Positions 25,759-34,199 of a DNA stretch of 64,000 nucleotides are shown here, in pieces; the first letter of the stretch is position 1; every line of letters starts with the position of its first letter. This stretch comes from JAAFHZ01 sp964247085 (lineage in GTDB: Bacteria > Cyanobacteriota > Cyanobacteriia > Cyanobacteriales > Chamaesiphonaceae): positions 1-64,000 of the forward strand of contig CAXTSX010000001.1 of assembly GCA_964247085.1 (NCBI GenBank). The letters run 5' to 3'. The notes under the pieces are model-generated. The model had not been told where the DNA came from. It ran no database searches and worked only from the letters and a program-made list of their open reading frames with translations. The translations under genes and the position numbers were made by a program.

Positions 25759-26940
25759 CTAACTTTGTGACAAACGCTTCACGGCTTCGCCACCGAGTAG
25801 CCGATCGGTATCCATCAACAGCGCTGGAATCTGATCCGCATGGGGGCTATGCTGCAAACAAGACGTCAAGTCATATTGGTCAATCGATGTCGCTTTTGCC
25901 CCTGGAAACCAATGACCGCCATTTTCCAGTAAGTTATAACGCATCTTGGTATAGTCGGTCATTTCGTAGGCGATCGCTAAATTACGCAACCACAAAATCA
26001 CCGGAATATTAATATTGCCAGGAGTGGCGGCAGGTTCGGGTAGACCCTGCCGCCAGGTTTGAAACCAGTCAATCCCCAATTTGTCGATCACTGCTTGTTC
26101 TAATCGATCGATCAGCACTGGCAATATTTCAGCGGCTTTATCCAACAATTCCAAAGTTTTAAGATGCTCGTCAAAATCCGTGGGCATCGCCGCCCCCACG
26201 CTGAGAGTATGTACCTGGGGATGACTTAAACAAAACAAATCGTTAAAAACCATCGGGCTGAGCGGCGCACAGAGTTCCACTAGCCGGGCAGAAGGTTGGT
26301 TTAGCAAACCACCTTTGTTGGTGGGACTAATAATAAACACGCCCATATCGTGAGCGGTAGCCGCTTCAATCGCTGACCAGTTGAGTTGGTTGATGTAATA
26401 CCAATGCAAATTCACATAATCGAACTGGTCGGTATCGATCGTCTGACAAATAACATCCAGCGGAGCATGGGTAGAAAAACCCACATGTTTAACCCGACCA
26501 GCCCGTTGTAATTCGCGGGCAATTTCTAAACAACCACCGGGGCGCATGGTTTGGTCGAAGGTTTCCTGATTATTAATGCCATGAATCCCCAGTAGATCTA
26601 CATAATCTAGGTTCAGGAGCGATAGAGATGTATTAAAGTCGGCTAAAAATTCTTGAGCGTTTTCGGCAGGACCAATCTTGGTTTGGAAGGTGAGATGAGA
26701 CCTGTCGAGCTGCGGTAAAATTTGGCCTAACTGCACTTCAGAGGAACCATAGCCCCGAGCGGTTTCGATATGATTAATGCCCAGTTCTAGGGAACGGCGA
26801 ATGGTCGCTTCGAGGTTACGCTGATTTTCGGCGGGGATGTCGGCGATCGGCACATCCTGCCATTTGTACTGATAGCGCATTCCCCCACAGGAAAATACGG
26901 GCATTTGGATTTCGGTACGACCAAAACGACGATATTGCAT
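25759..26940 (-). CDS. aldo/keto reductase family oxidoreductase
   Basis: A 393-residue NADPH-dependent (beta/alpha)8-barrel oxidoreductase. The N-terminus MQYRRFGRTEIQMPVFSCGG and the following segment NHIETARGYGSSE contain the catalytic aspartate/tyrosine region (here ETARGYG, with tyrosine kept and the usual Asp replaced by Glu). KIGP, DLLGIHG and LHWYYINQLNW are further family blocks. The protein is about 70 residues longer than standard AKRs; the C-terminal extension (after about residue 300) has WLRNLAIAYEMTDYTKMRYN and no iron-sulfur cysteines. Substrate unknown. Confidence 0.85.
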   Translation of the reverse strand: MQYRRFGRTEIQMPVFSCGGMRYQYKWQDVPIADIPAENQRNLEATIRRSLELGINHIETARGYGSSEVQLGQILPQLDRSHLTFQTKIGPAENAQEFLADFNTSLSLLNLDYVDLLGIHGINNQETFDQTMRPGGCLEIARELQRAGRVKHVGFSTHAPLDVICQTIDTDQFDYVNLHWYYINQLNWSAIEAATAHDMGVFIISPTNKGGLLNQPSARLVELCAPLSPMVFNDLFCLSHPQVHTLSVGAAMPTDFDEHLKTLELLDKAAEILPVLIDRLEQAVIDKLGIDWFQTWRQGLPEPAATPGNINIPVILWLRNLAIAYEMTDYTKMRYNLLENGGHWFPGAKATSIDQYDLTSCLQHSPHADQIPALLMDTDRLLGGEAVKRLSQS

Positions 26941-27082
26941 AGTTATTAGTACAACTGAGGGGTTTGGATAAACTCTATTAATTCAGTGAAGAGGTATCAG
27001 GCAGGATAACGTTTCTGATTCTAGCATTCACGCCCGGCTAGCAAATAGGTACAATAAAAAAACTACCGCTTTCCCATTTGCC

Positions 27083-29692
27083 ATGCCCCATTCCTACTTT
27101 GATGCCGCCACCGGTCACAAATCCTTTCAAATGCCTGGTGCCCGTCCCCACTACAACCCCGATCGACCGGGACAGGTGGAGCATATTTTCCTGGATCTCG
27201 TTCTGGATATTCCTAACCAACATCTGGCCGGAAATTGTCAAATTCGGCTCAATCCGGTGCGTGCCCAAGTAGATTATTTGGTTTTGGATGCGGTAGATTT
27301 GCACATTAAAGCCGTCCAAATTGATGGAGTCAGCCAGCCGTTTGACCATGACGGTGAAATCTTACAAATTAAAATTTCCCAACTCCTCACCCCTGGGCAA
27401 CCGATCGGGATATCGATCGACTATGCTGTCAGCCAACCCCAACGGGGCATTTATTTCATTCACCCCTCCACCGACTATCCGCACAAAGCCACCCAAGTTT
27501 GGACACAGGGCGAAGATGAAGATTCCCGGTTCTGGTTTCCTTGTTTTGACTACCCCGGCCAATTAGCCACCTCCGAAATCCGGGTTTCGGTACCCGCCGA
27601 CTTTATGGCGATCTCCAATGGCCAACTATTGCAAACCGAAACAGCAGGCGATCGGAAGATCTATCATTGGCAGCAGCCCCAGGTGCATCCCACTTATCTG
27701 ATGACCTTGGCCGTGGGTCGCTTTGCCGAAATCAAAGATAGCTACGCCGGTAAGCCTGTTAACTACTATGTCGAAAAGGGACGGGAAGCCCAAGGCCAAC
27801 TCAGCATGGGCAAAACGCCCCGCATGATGGAGTTCTTTAGTCAAAAATTTGGCTATCCCTATCCCTTTGAGCAATACGCTCAGGTGTGCGTCGAAGATTT
27901 TATTTTTGGTGGCATGGAGAATACGGCGACCACGCTGTTAACCGATCGCTGCTTGTTGGATGAACGGGCGAGCCTAGATAACTACAATACCGAAAGTTTA
28001 GTTGCTCATGAATTAGCCCATCAATGGTTTGGTGATTTGGTAGTGATCAAGCATTGGTCTCATGCTTGGATTAAGGAAGGGATGGCTTCCTATGCCGAAG
28101 TCTTATGGACTGGACATGAGTATGATGCCGACGAAGCAGCTTACTATATGCTGGGCGAGATGGAAAGCTATCTGGGTGAAGATAGTAATCGTTATCGTCG
28201 TCCGATCGTCACCAATATTTATCGGGAAGCGATCGAACTGTACGATCGGCATATTTATGAGAAAGGTGCCTGTGTCTACCACATGATTCGAGCCGAATTG
28301 GGCAGCGATGAATTATTTGATAAGTTCGTGCATACTTTTGTCCAAGATCACGCCCACCAGACCGTCGAAACAATTGATTTGTTGCGTTCGATCGATAAGG
28401 CTACTGGCCGCAACCTGGCTTTTCTTTTTGATCAGTTCGTCTATCGTGGTGGTCATCCCGATTACAAAATTTCGTACAGTTGGGATAACGACACCAGCAC
28501 CGCTCAATTAACGGTCAAACAAACCCAAGCCCAAGAAGGCATCCATACCCTGGCCAATGATTTATTTGACTTGAAAATCCCGATTGGCTTTGGTTATGTG
28601 AATGGTGATGAAGTAGAAGTTAAACCCTTTAAAGTGCGAATTTTTGAGAAAGAGCAAGTCTTATACTTTCCACTGCCCAGCAAACCTAGCTTTATTAGCT
28701 TTGACATTGGTAACTATTATCTGAAAACAGTAGAGCTGGAATACCCCCTAGCCGATTTGTCGGCCCAGTTAGAGCATGACCCCGATCCGATTTCGCGGGT
28801 ATTTGCTGCTCGATCGATCGCCAAAAAAGGCAACTTAGCCGCCGTCCAAGCATTAGCTAAATGCTTAGCTGAAGAAGAATTTTGGGCAGTGCGCTTAGAA
28901 GCCGCTCAATCTTTAGCGGAGATTCAACTCGATCAAGCGATCACTGCCCTGGTACAAGCCATCAACGACGAAGATCCCTTCGTCCGGCGGGCGATCGTGG
29001 ATTGTTTAGCTAAACTCAAAACTCCCGCTAGTTTAGCCGCTGTCCAAGAAATTGCCACTGAGGGAGATGCTAGTTATTATGTAGAATCCTCCGCCTGCAC
29101 CGCTTTAGGTAGTTTGGTTTTAGCGCCCAGCCTTCAAGATCAACAAGCCCCAGTGATTAAATTTCTGGCTCAGGTGCTAGAAACCCGTGGTGGCTGGAAT
29201 GAGGTGGTGCGCAGTGGGGCGATCGGTGGACTGGCCAAAATCAGTGATTCCGAGGAAGCGGTGCAACAGGTGTTGAAATACACCGCCGCAGGCGTACCGC
29301 AAGCCCTCCGGCTATCTGCTATCCGGGCATTGGGTGGTATCTCGGTGCAGCAATCTCCACCCAATGTGGCGAAAATCCTCGATCGATTGCAAGAATTAGC
29401 CCGAGAAGCTTTCTTCCTGACTCAAGTATCGGTGGTGATTGCCCTGAAGCAAATGACGACTATTAAAGCGATCAGTGTGTTGCAATCGTTAGCGACTGGC
29501 AGTCCTGATGGGCGGGTGAAGCGGATGGCCGATGAGGCGATCCAAGTGGTGCAGAAAAATGCGGGTACTGACCCAGCATTGAAGCAGTTGCGGCAGGAGT
29601 TGGATGAAGTGAAAAAGGCTAATCAAGAGCTGAAGAGCCGCTTGGAAACATTGGAAGCTAAAAATAAACCAGCGACAACTACAATATCCTAA
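27083..29692 (+). CDS. pepN: M1 aminopeptidase with C-terminal HEAT repeats
   Basis: An 869-residue zinc aminopeptidase. The N-terminal beta domain is followed by the substrate-binding motif GGMEN (residues 276-280; GAMEN in most relatives) and the zinc motif HELAH (H309, E310, H313) with E332 as third ligand (IKEGMASY). From about residue 570 the protein turns into HEAT/PBS-lyase-type helical repeats (AARSIAKKGNLAAVQALAK, AVRLEAAQSLAEIQ, FVRRAIVDCLAKL, LRLSAIRALGGI), ending in a short coiled coil (LKQLRQELDEVKKANQELKS). Cyanobacterial M1 enzymes commonly have this HEAT tail. It trims N-terminal residues from peptides in the cytoplasm. Confidence 0.92.
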   Translation: MPHSYFDAATGHKSFQMPGARPHYNPDRPGQVEHIFLDLVLDIPNQHLAGNCQIRLNPVRAQVDYLVLDAVDLHIKAVQIDGVSQPFDHDGEILQIKISQLLTPGQPIGISIDYAVSQPQRGIYFIHPSTDYPHKATQVWTQGEDEDSRFWFPCFDYPGQLATSEIRVSVPADFMAISNGQLLQTETAGDRKIYHWQQPQVHPTYLMTLAVGRFAEIKDSYAGKPVNYYVEKGREAQGQLSMGKTPRMMEFFSQKFGYPYPFEQYAQVCVEDFIFGGMENTATTLLTDRCLLDERASLDNYNTESLVAHELAHQWFGDLVVIKHWSHAWIKEGMASYAEVLWTGHEYDADEAAYYMLGEMESYLGEDSNRYRRPIVTNIYREAIELYDRHIYEKGACVYHMIRAELGSDELFDKFVHTFVQDHAHQTVETIDLLRSIDKATGRNLAFLFDQFVYRGGHPDYKISYSWDNDTSTAQLTVKQTQAQEGIHTLANDLFDLKIPIGFGYVNGDEVEVKPFKVRIFEKEQVLYFPLPSKPSFISFDIGNYYLKTVELEYPLADLSAQLEHDPDPISRVFAARSIAKKGNLAAVQALAKCLAEEEFWAVRLEAAQSLAEIQLDQAITALVQAINDEDPFVRRAIVDCLAKLKTPASLAAVQEIATEGDASYYVESSACTALGSLVLAPSLQDQQAPVIKFLAQVLETRGGWNEVVRSGAIGGLAKISDSEEAVQQVLKYTAAGVPQALRLSAIRALGGISVQQSPPNVAKILDRLQELAREAFFLTQVSVVIALKQMTTIKAISVLQSLATGSPDGRVKRMADEAIQVVQKNAGTDPALKQLRQELDEVKKANQELKSRLETLEAKNKPATTTIS

Positions 29693-29703
29693 CTAGTAGA
29701 AAG

Positions 29704-29746
29704 AATTTGGTGGGCATCAGGAACTCTTTGCTCAACCCACCAAATT
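29704..29746 (+). terminator. hairpin between aminopeptidase and phosphatase genes
   Basis: Stem AATTTGGTGGG / CCCACCAAATT (11 bp) with a 21-base loop, twelve bases after the pepN stop and ten before the phosphatase ATG. The T run is weak (TTTGTAAAATT). It could attenuate readthrough or affect initiation of the next gene, which has no obvious ribosome-binding site. Confidence 0.4.
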
Positions 29747-29755
29747 TGTAAAATT

Positions 29756-30187
29756 ATGTACAAATTTGCTCCTGCTTCAAAAAAAGAACTCATAATATTT
29801 GGGGCAGCGCGACCAGGATACTCCGATCGACAGATCAATGAGTGGTTGGAGTTCATGAAAAATCAAGACATTCAGCGGGTTTGTTGTTTACTCTCAGCCC
29901 CTCAGCTGCGCCGCTACCCCGATTTGATCGGTATTTATCAACAAAACGAAAAAGTTGTCGTGCATTGCTCCGGCGGCGTAGGGCGTACTGGCCAGGTTTT
30001 AGCCGCCTGGCTAGTCGCCAAGTATGGACTGTCTAACCAAAGAGCGATCGCCACTGTCCGCCAAACTGGTCGCAATCCTTATGAAGCCGTCATCGCAGCA
30101 ATATTTAAAGGTCATAACCCCTGGCAGGTGCTGAGCGCACTCCATCAGCTCCTCGACGAATGCCGAAATACAACGATTGCTCAGTGA
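29756..30187 (+). CDS. dual-specificity-type protein phosphatase, internally shortened
   Basis: A 143-residue cysteine phosphatase. The P-loop HCSGGVGRTG has nucleophile C71 and R77. The N-terminus (FGAARPGYSDRQINEWLEFM) and the C-terminal KTGRNPYEAVI-type helix match cyanobacterial DSP-like proteins I recall. In those relatives some 35-40 residues, including the loop with the general-acid aspartate (a CWAPIEDF-like segment), separate the first strand from the P-loop; here IGIYQQ runs straight into NEKVVVHC. This looks like an in-frame deletion that would impair catalysis. The frame is otherwise intact, so it may persist as a binding protein or be on its way to loss. Confidence 0.7.
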   Translation: MYKFAPASKKELIIFGAARPGYSDRQINEWLEFMKNQDIQRVCCLLSAPQLRRYPDLIGIYQQNEKVVVHCSGGVGRTGQVLAAWLVAKYGLSNQRAIATVRQTGRNPYEAVIAAIFKGHNPWQVLSALHQLLDECRNTTIAQ

Positions 30188-30287
30188 TAATTTTGGTTGA
30201 GATGTGCCGTCGGCAGTTCTAGCAAAACTCCAATCAATGTTAAACTCCTTCCAATTCCCCTTCGCATCTTCAGATTGGTCTGTTTGC

Positions 30288-32063
30288 ATGAGACAACTAC
30301 TAGGCTTATTGATATTAGGTTCTGCATTAATACCGGCGATCGCAGTAGCCCAAGAACAGTCCCCCTCCTTGAAGATTGCCTATCCACCTGCCAATCATCA
30401 AACAGTCTACGATAAAATATTTTTCATTGGTACGGCACCTGTTGCCGGACAAGTACTCGTTAATGGAAACGTGGTTAAGCGTAGTACCGCTGGTCATTTT
30501 GCCCCCAGTTTTCCATTGCAGTTGGGCGAAAACGTATTTAATATTCGCTACCAAAATCAAGATGTTCAAATTAAGGTGGTACGCACAGCCAATCAACCAG
30601 TGATACTAGCCGGGTTAGCCTTTGCCAAAGACTCGCTCACCCCAGCGGTAGATGTTGCCAAACTGGCTGGAGAACCAACTTGTTTCAGTGCGGTGGCAGC
30701 GCCTAATTCGATCGTCAATGTCAAATTGGGCAGTCAAAATATTCCGCTATTAACGCAGCCGCCCCAAACGATGTTACCAGGCAGCTTAGACGTTTTCACC
30801 GGCAGAAGTCAGCCCATTGCCCTGGTGGGAATCACCAAATATGAGGGTTGTATAGCGATCGGATCAGCCGAAAAAAATCAAGACTTAGGTAAACCAGAGT
30901 TTCAGCTTACCCAAAATGGTAAAACTATCACGGAAATAGGTACCGGAAAAATCACAGTACTCTCGCCTACCCAATTACAAGTTGCCGAAGTAACGGCGGC
31001 GGCTGGAGCCGCCCGAACCGGTCCCAGCACCAATTATTCGCGGCTTACTCCTTTACCAAAATTTACTCAGGCTAGCATTACCGGTAGAGAAGGGGAGTGG
31101 TTGCAGTTAGATTATGGCGGTTGGATCAATAGCAAAGAGACTAAAGTACTGCCGCCAGGCACTGTACCAACTCGTGCCATTATTCGCGGTATCGGTTATC
31201 GTAAACTAGCCGATCGCACGGAGATGGTTTTTCCATTGTCCGCAGCGGTGCCCGTCACGGTGCAACAAGATAGTAATGCCTTCAAGCTTACTCTGCACAA
31301 TACCACCGCCCAAACTGATTTAATTCGCCTCGATGACAATCCTTTGATTTCTCGGTTGGATTGGCAGCAAGTGGCTCCCGGCAAAATTCAATATACTTTT
31401 AATCTCAAAAAAGGCCAGCAGTGGGGCTACAAACTGCGCTATGAAGGAACGAGCTTGGTTTTAGCTCTTCGACATCCGCCAGTATTAGCAGGCAAAGGTC
31501 GTAAACCATTAACAGGCATTAAAGTACTGGTTGATGCTGGCCATGGCGGTAAGGAATCGGGGGCACCGGGACCCAATGGCATCTTTGAAAAAGAGGTGAA
31601 TTTAAAGGTCTCAAAATTGGTACAAGCGGAATTAGTGAAGCTGGGTGCCACAGTGGTGATGACGCGGGAAGATGATCGCGATGTCTCTCTAGCTGATCGG
31701 ATGGCTAAGATCGATCAAGAAGAACCGGTGTTGTCTGTTTCTATTCACTATAATTCGCTGCCGGATAATGGCGATTTAGAAAAAACTAAGGGGGTGGGTG
31801 CTTTGTGGTACAACACGCAGTCACATAGCCTGGCCGTATTTATGCAAAAGCATCTGGTACAAAAACTGCAAAGACCTTCCTATGGAGTTTTTTGGGATAA
31901 TTTGGCTTTGACTCGTCCGACAGCGGCACCCTCGGTGTTGATGGAGTTGGGTTTTGTGACGAATCCTAATGAGTTTGAATGGGTGACGAATGCTACTGAG
32001 CAAAAGAAATTAGCCAGGTCGATCGCTCTGGGAATTTATGAATGGTTGCAAAGTGTCCAGTAA
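30288..32063 (+). CDS. N-acetylmuramoyl-L-alanine amidase with SH3-like domain
   Basis: A 591-residue secreted cell-wall hydrolase. The ATG chosen gives a clean signal peptide (MRQLLGLLILGSALIPAIAVAQ); an in-frame start 28 codons earlier would bury it. A first domain of mostly beta structure (30-210), an SH3-like cell-wall domain (about 255-310, ARTGPSTNYSRLTPLPKF...WLQLDYGGWI), an AMIN-like region (about 325-415) and an Amidase_3 catalytic domain (from about 425) follow. Zinc ligands lie in VDAGHGGKESG, FEKEVN and SIHYNS, and the catalytic glutamate in LMELGFVTN. It cleaves the amide between N-acetylmuramate and the stem peptide. Its stop codon abuts the inverted-repeat element at 32065. Confidence 0.9.
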   Translation: MRQLLGLLILGSALIPAIAVAQEQSPSLKIAYPPANHQTVYDKIFFIGTAPVAGQVLVNGNVVKRSTAGHFAPSFPLQLGENVFNIRYQNQDVQIKVVRTANQPVILAGLAFAKDSLTPAVDVAKLAGEPTCFSAVAAPNSIVNVKLGSQNIPLLTQPPQTMLPGSLDVFTGRSQPIALVGITKYEGCIAIGSAEKNQDLGKPEFQLTQNGKTITEIGTGKITVLSPTQLQVAEVTAAAGAARTGPSTNYSRLTPLPKFTQASITGREGEWLQLDYGGWINSKETKVLPPGTVPTRAIIRGIGYRKLADRTEMVFPLSAAVPVTVQQDSNAFKLTLHNTTAQTDLIRLDDNPLISRLDWQQVAPGKIQYTFNLKKGQQWGYKLRYEGTSLVLALRHPPVLAGKGRKPLTGIKVLVDAGHGGKESGAPGPNGIFEKEVNLKVSKLVQAELVKLGATVVMTREDDRDVSLADRMAKIDQEEPVLSVSIHYNSLPDNGDLEKTKGVGALWYNTQSHSLAVFMQKHLVQKLQRPSYGVFWDNLALTRPTAAPSVLMELGFVTNPNEFEWVTNATEQKKLARSIALGIYEWLQSVQ

Positions 32064-32064
32064 G

Positions 32065-32216
32065 CTGATTGACTGACAAATCTTTTTCTTGAATCGATGA
32101 AACTGTATTTCAGCATACGTTTCAGATTATCAATGCTCCGCAGGGGCTAATAAGCCTAAAACTCCCTTAGAGTAAGGATTCTAGGATTTGGATAAATACT
32201 TTTGTCAGTCAATCAG
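32065..32216. repeat. 152-bp MITE-like element with 16-bp terminal inverted repeats
   Basis: Perfect 16-bp arms CTGATTGACTGACAAA (32065-32080) and TTTGTCAGTCAATCAG (32201-32216) enclose 120 AT-rich bases with no reading frame. The element sits between two convergent genes: its left arm starts two bases after the amidase stop, and its right arm encodes the last three residues and stop of the alkyltransferase-like gene. No clear target-site duplication is visible. A passive long-loop terminator is the alternative. Confidence 0.5.
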
Positions 32217-32552
32217 GTTCATTGGTGCTTGCCAGCGATACTTTTTTAGATCAATCTTACCCTGCCGATTAAATTCAATCCCTTCCTGCTCCAACAAATT
32301 CTTCTGCAAATAATCCGCCCCCTCCCGCGAAGTAGCATAAGAAATCTCCCCCCTACTATTTACCACCCGCTGCCAGGGCACATCTGACGCAATAGACACC
32401 CGAAACAAAGCATAGCCCACCAACCGCGCCTTCCCAGCCAGACCCGCCAAATCTGCTACCTGACCATAAGTCACCACCTGACCCACCGGCACCAACCGCA
32501 CCACCTGGTAAATTTTCTGATAGGCCGTAGCCCGCTCAGTGGTGACTGTCAT
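32205..32552 (-). CDS. alkyltransferase-like protein (MGMT fold, no catalytic Cys)
   Basis: A 115-residue protein with the MGMT DNA-binding fold: YQVVRLVPVGQVVTYGQVADLAG, the helix-turn-helix with the arginine finger (ARLVGYALF) and PWQRVVNSRG. In true methyltransferases the active site reads PCHRV; here W replaces the cysteine, the mark of Atl proteins, which flag O6-alkylguanine for nucleotide-excision repair instead of removing it. The ATG chosen overlaps the ureE stop region by 17 bases; an upstream in-frame start would overlap more. The last codons and stop lie inside a terminal inverted repeat. Confidence 0.85.
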   Translation of the reverse strand: MTVTTERATAYQKIYQVVRLVPVGQVVTYGQVADLAGLAGKARLVGYALFRVSIASDVPWQRVVNSRGEISYATSREGADYLQKNLLEQEGIEFNRQGKIDLKKYRWQAPMNLID

Positions 32553-32976
32553 AAGCACCCGGTTCCGGATCAAAAGGTCGATCGATCACACGCACTTCCA
32601 AACCCCGATGTTCTAGCATTTCCTTTAGTACAGAGTCATTTTCCAAATACAAATGATTGTTCTCCATTTCCAGCGCCACATGCCGATTCCCCAAATGGTA
32701 AGCCGCTTGCAACAGCTTTATAGGGTCATCTGCCGAGACGGCCAACAACGCTTCTGGGCGAGAGACGATCGATACCACCAAATCACCATTATCTGATTGC
32801 AATCGATCGCCATTGTGCAACACCGTCCCCCGCTCTAACTGCACATAGACCTCTTGACCAGCCGCTGTGGTGAAAGGAAACCGCGATTTAAAGCGCTCCT
32901 CGGCGCTTAGTTCTAACTGATCGGTGGATAGCCCACCCATATCTTGCTCTAATTTGGTAGTTAGCAGAATACTCAT
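32536..32976 (-). CDS. ureE: urease accessory protein UreE
   Basis: A 146-residue nickel metallochaperone. The N-terminal peptide-binding domain has LSAEERFKSRFPFTTAAGQEVYV with the conserved R-GxxL-like region (RGTVLHNGDRL), and the C-terminal ferredoxin-like domain has AAYHLGNRHV (metal-binding histidine) and the late EHRGLEVRVIDRPFDPEPGAY segment. It ends in SHH, a short version of the histidine tail. It delivers Ni to apo-urease with UreG. No other urease gene is in the window, so the ure genes are scattered, as in many cyanobacteria. Confidence 0.92.
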   Translation of the reverse strand: MSILLTTKLEQDMGGLSTDQLELSAEERFKSRFPFTTAAGQEVYVQLERGTVLHNGDRLQSDNGDLVVSIVSRPEALLAVSADDPIKLLQAAYHLGNRHVALEMENNHLYLENDSVLKEMLEHRGLEVRVIDRPFDPEPGAYDSHH

Positions 32977-33266
32977 ATTTACCTCTATTACCTCGATCGA
33001 TATCTCTGAAACAAAGATTGTAGTCTGAGTAGTTCTCTTCTGATCCCATAATCGATAATTTCAGGCAAAATAAAACTATAGCCTCTGTCAAATAAGCTGT
33101 AAAACCGTTGCTGATGTTCGATCGATAAAGGTGTGAATTGATTAGTAATTAAGTCCACAGAGATTGAACCTAATAAAGTAATTCTATTGACAAGGAACTG
33201 TAGCAGTAATTACAGGGAGGAGCATGACCAGATCATGGAGCTAGTTCCTTTCGTCTGAATTCTTTC

Positions 33267-34196
33267 CTATAAATTGTACAAGTAAGTGAAAAAACAGGGC
33301 AAATGGTAGAGATCGCAATCTTCTCCAGTTTGCTCGGCATAGAATCTTCTAGCAATTTGTAAAGATAGAGCTTCTCTTTGATGAGCTGGAGAACTTGCCA
33401 TGACTTGTTGCCAGTAAGGTTTAGATTTGGCGATCGCCAGTAATGCAAAGATTAGTTCGGTTTCTACTTTGCTTGAAAAATTGGATGGTTTTTGCCAAGA
33501 TTCAGCCAGCAATTGGGGGGTTTGTAAGTTTAACTTGTCACAATGACAAATTCGTTTGACAGCTTTGGCAAAATGTTTACAAAGATCTGGATCTTGTTCT
33601 AAATCTTTGATAATGTCTTGATAAATTAAATTTAAGTCGATCGGATTTTCTCGATACTCGATCGGGATTTCATATTCATCAAAAATGGATTGCAGAGCAG
33701 GATTAATAAAATATGCTTCTTTGTGCATCAATCCTGTTACCCAGATCCGATGCTGTGGTAGTTTATCTGGTTGTATTTTTAAATTTAGATAAAGATCGTG
33801 AAATATTTCTTCCGTATCGGCAAAACCATATTCTTCATCTTCAATTTTAGCTGTATGTAAATCTATATCTACTAAGGCAAATAGCCGATCTGGGGATAGA
33901 TAAGATAATTCTGGTCGATCTTGTAGTTCCAGTAGTTTGAAGTAGGTGCTTAATGTATCATGGCGATCTCCACAGTTAAAAAATTGCGGTTTTCTATCTC
34001 GCCAATAAATAGGGATACAAGCCTTATAAAAATTAGCATCCGGTAATTCTTCCATCCGTCGATAGGATTGAGGTGATAATCTTTCTTTCCCATCATATCT
34101 GCCACCTTCACACAGAATTACGATCTTATTTTTAATTCGTCTCTCTCCTAGAATATATTGACAATGTTGCTCTAATTCACTATCTGTAAAACTCAT
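33267..34196 (-). CDS. TOPRIM-like putative nuclease partner of ATPase
   Basis: A 309-residue protein I cannot match to a named family. An early strand IVILCEGGRYDG puts a glutamate (E30) after a beta-strand, and FALVDIDLH provides a D110-x-D112 pair; MHKEAYF (157-163) follows. Glu, then DxD, then a basic-acidic motif is the order of TOPRIM/DUF4435-type nucleases. The rest is helical with several His and Cys residues (ICHCD, GEDCDLYHLP). It starts three bases after the stop of the AAA ATPase gene and is surely co-transcribed. The pair resembles ATPase plus TOPRIM effector defence modules such as PARIS (AriA/AriB) or OLD-type systems. The stretch is clearly more AT-rich than its neighbours. 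Confidence 0.6.
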   Translation of the reverse strand: MSFTDSELEQHCQYILGERRIKNKIVILCEGGRYDGKERLSPQSYRRMEELPDANFYKACIPIYWRDRKPQFFNCGDRHDTLSTYFKLLELQDRPELSYLSPDRLFALVDIDLHTAKIEDEEYGFADTEEIFHDLYLNLKIQPDKLPQHRIWVTGLMHKEAYFINPALQSIFDEYEIPIEYRENPIDLNLIYQDIIKDLEQDPDLCKHFAKAVKRICHCDKLNLQTPQLLAESWQKPSNFSSKVETELIFALLAIAKSKPYWQQVMASSPAHQREALSLQIARRFYAEQTGEDCDLYHLPCFFTYLYNL

Positions 34197-34199
34197 AAC

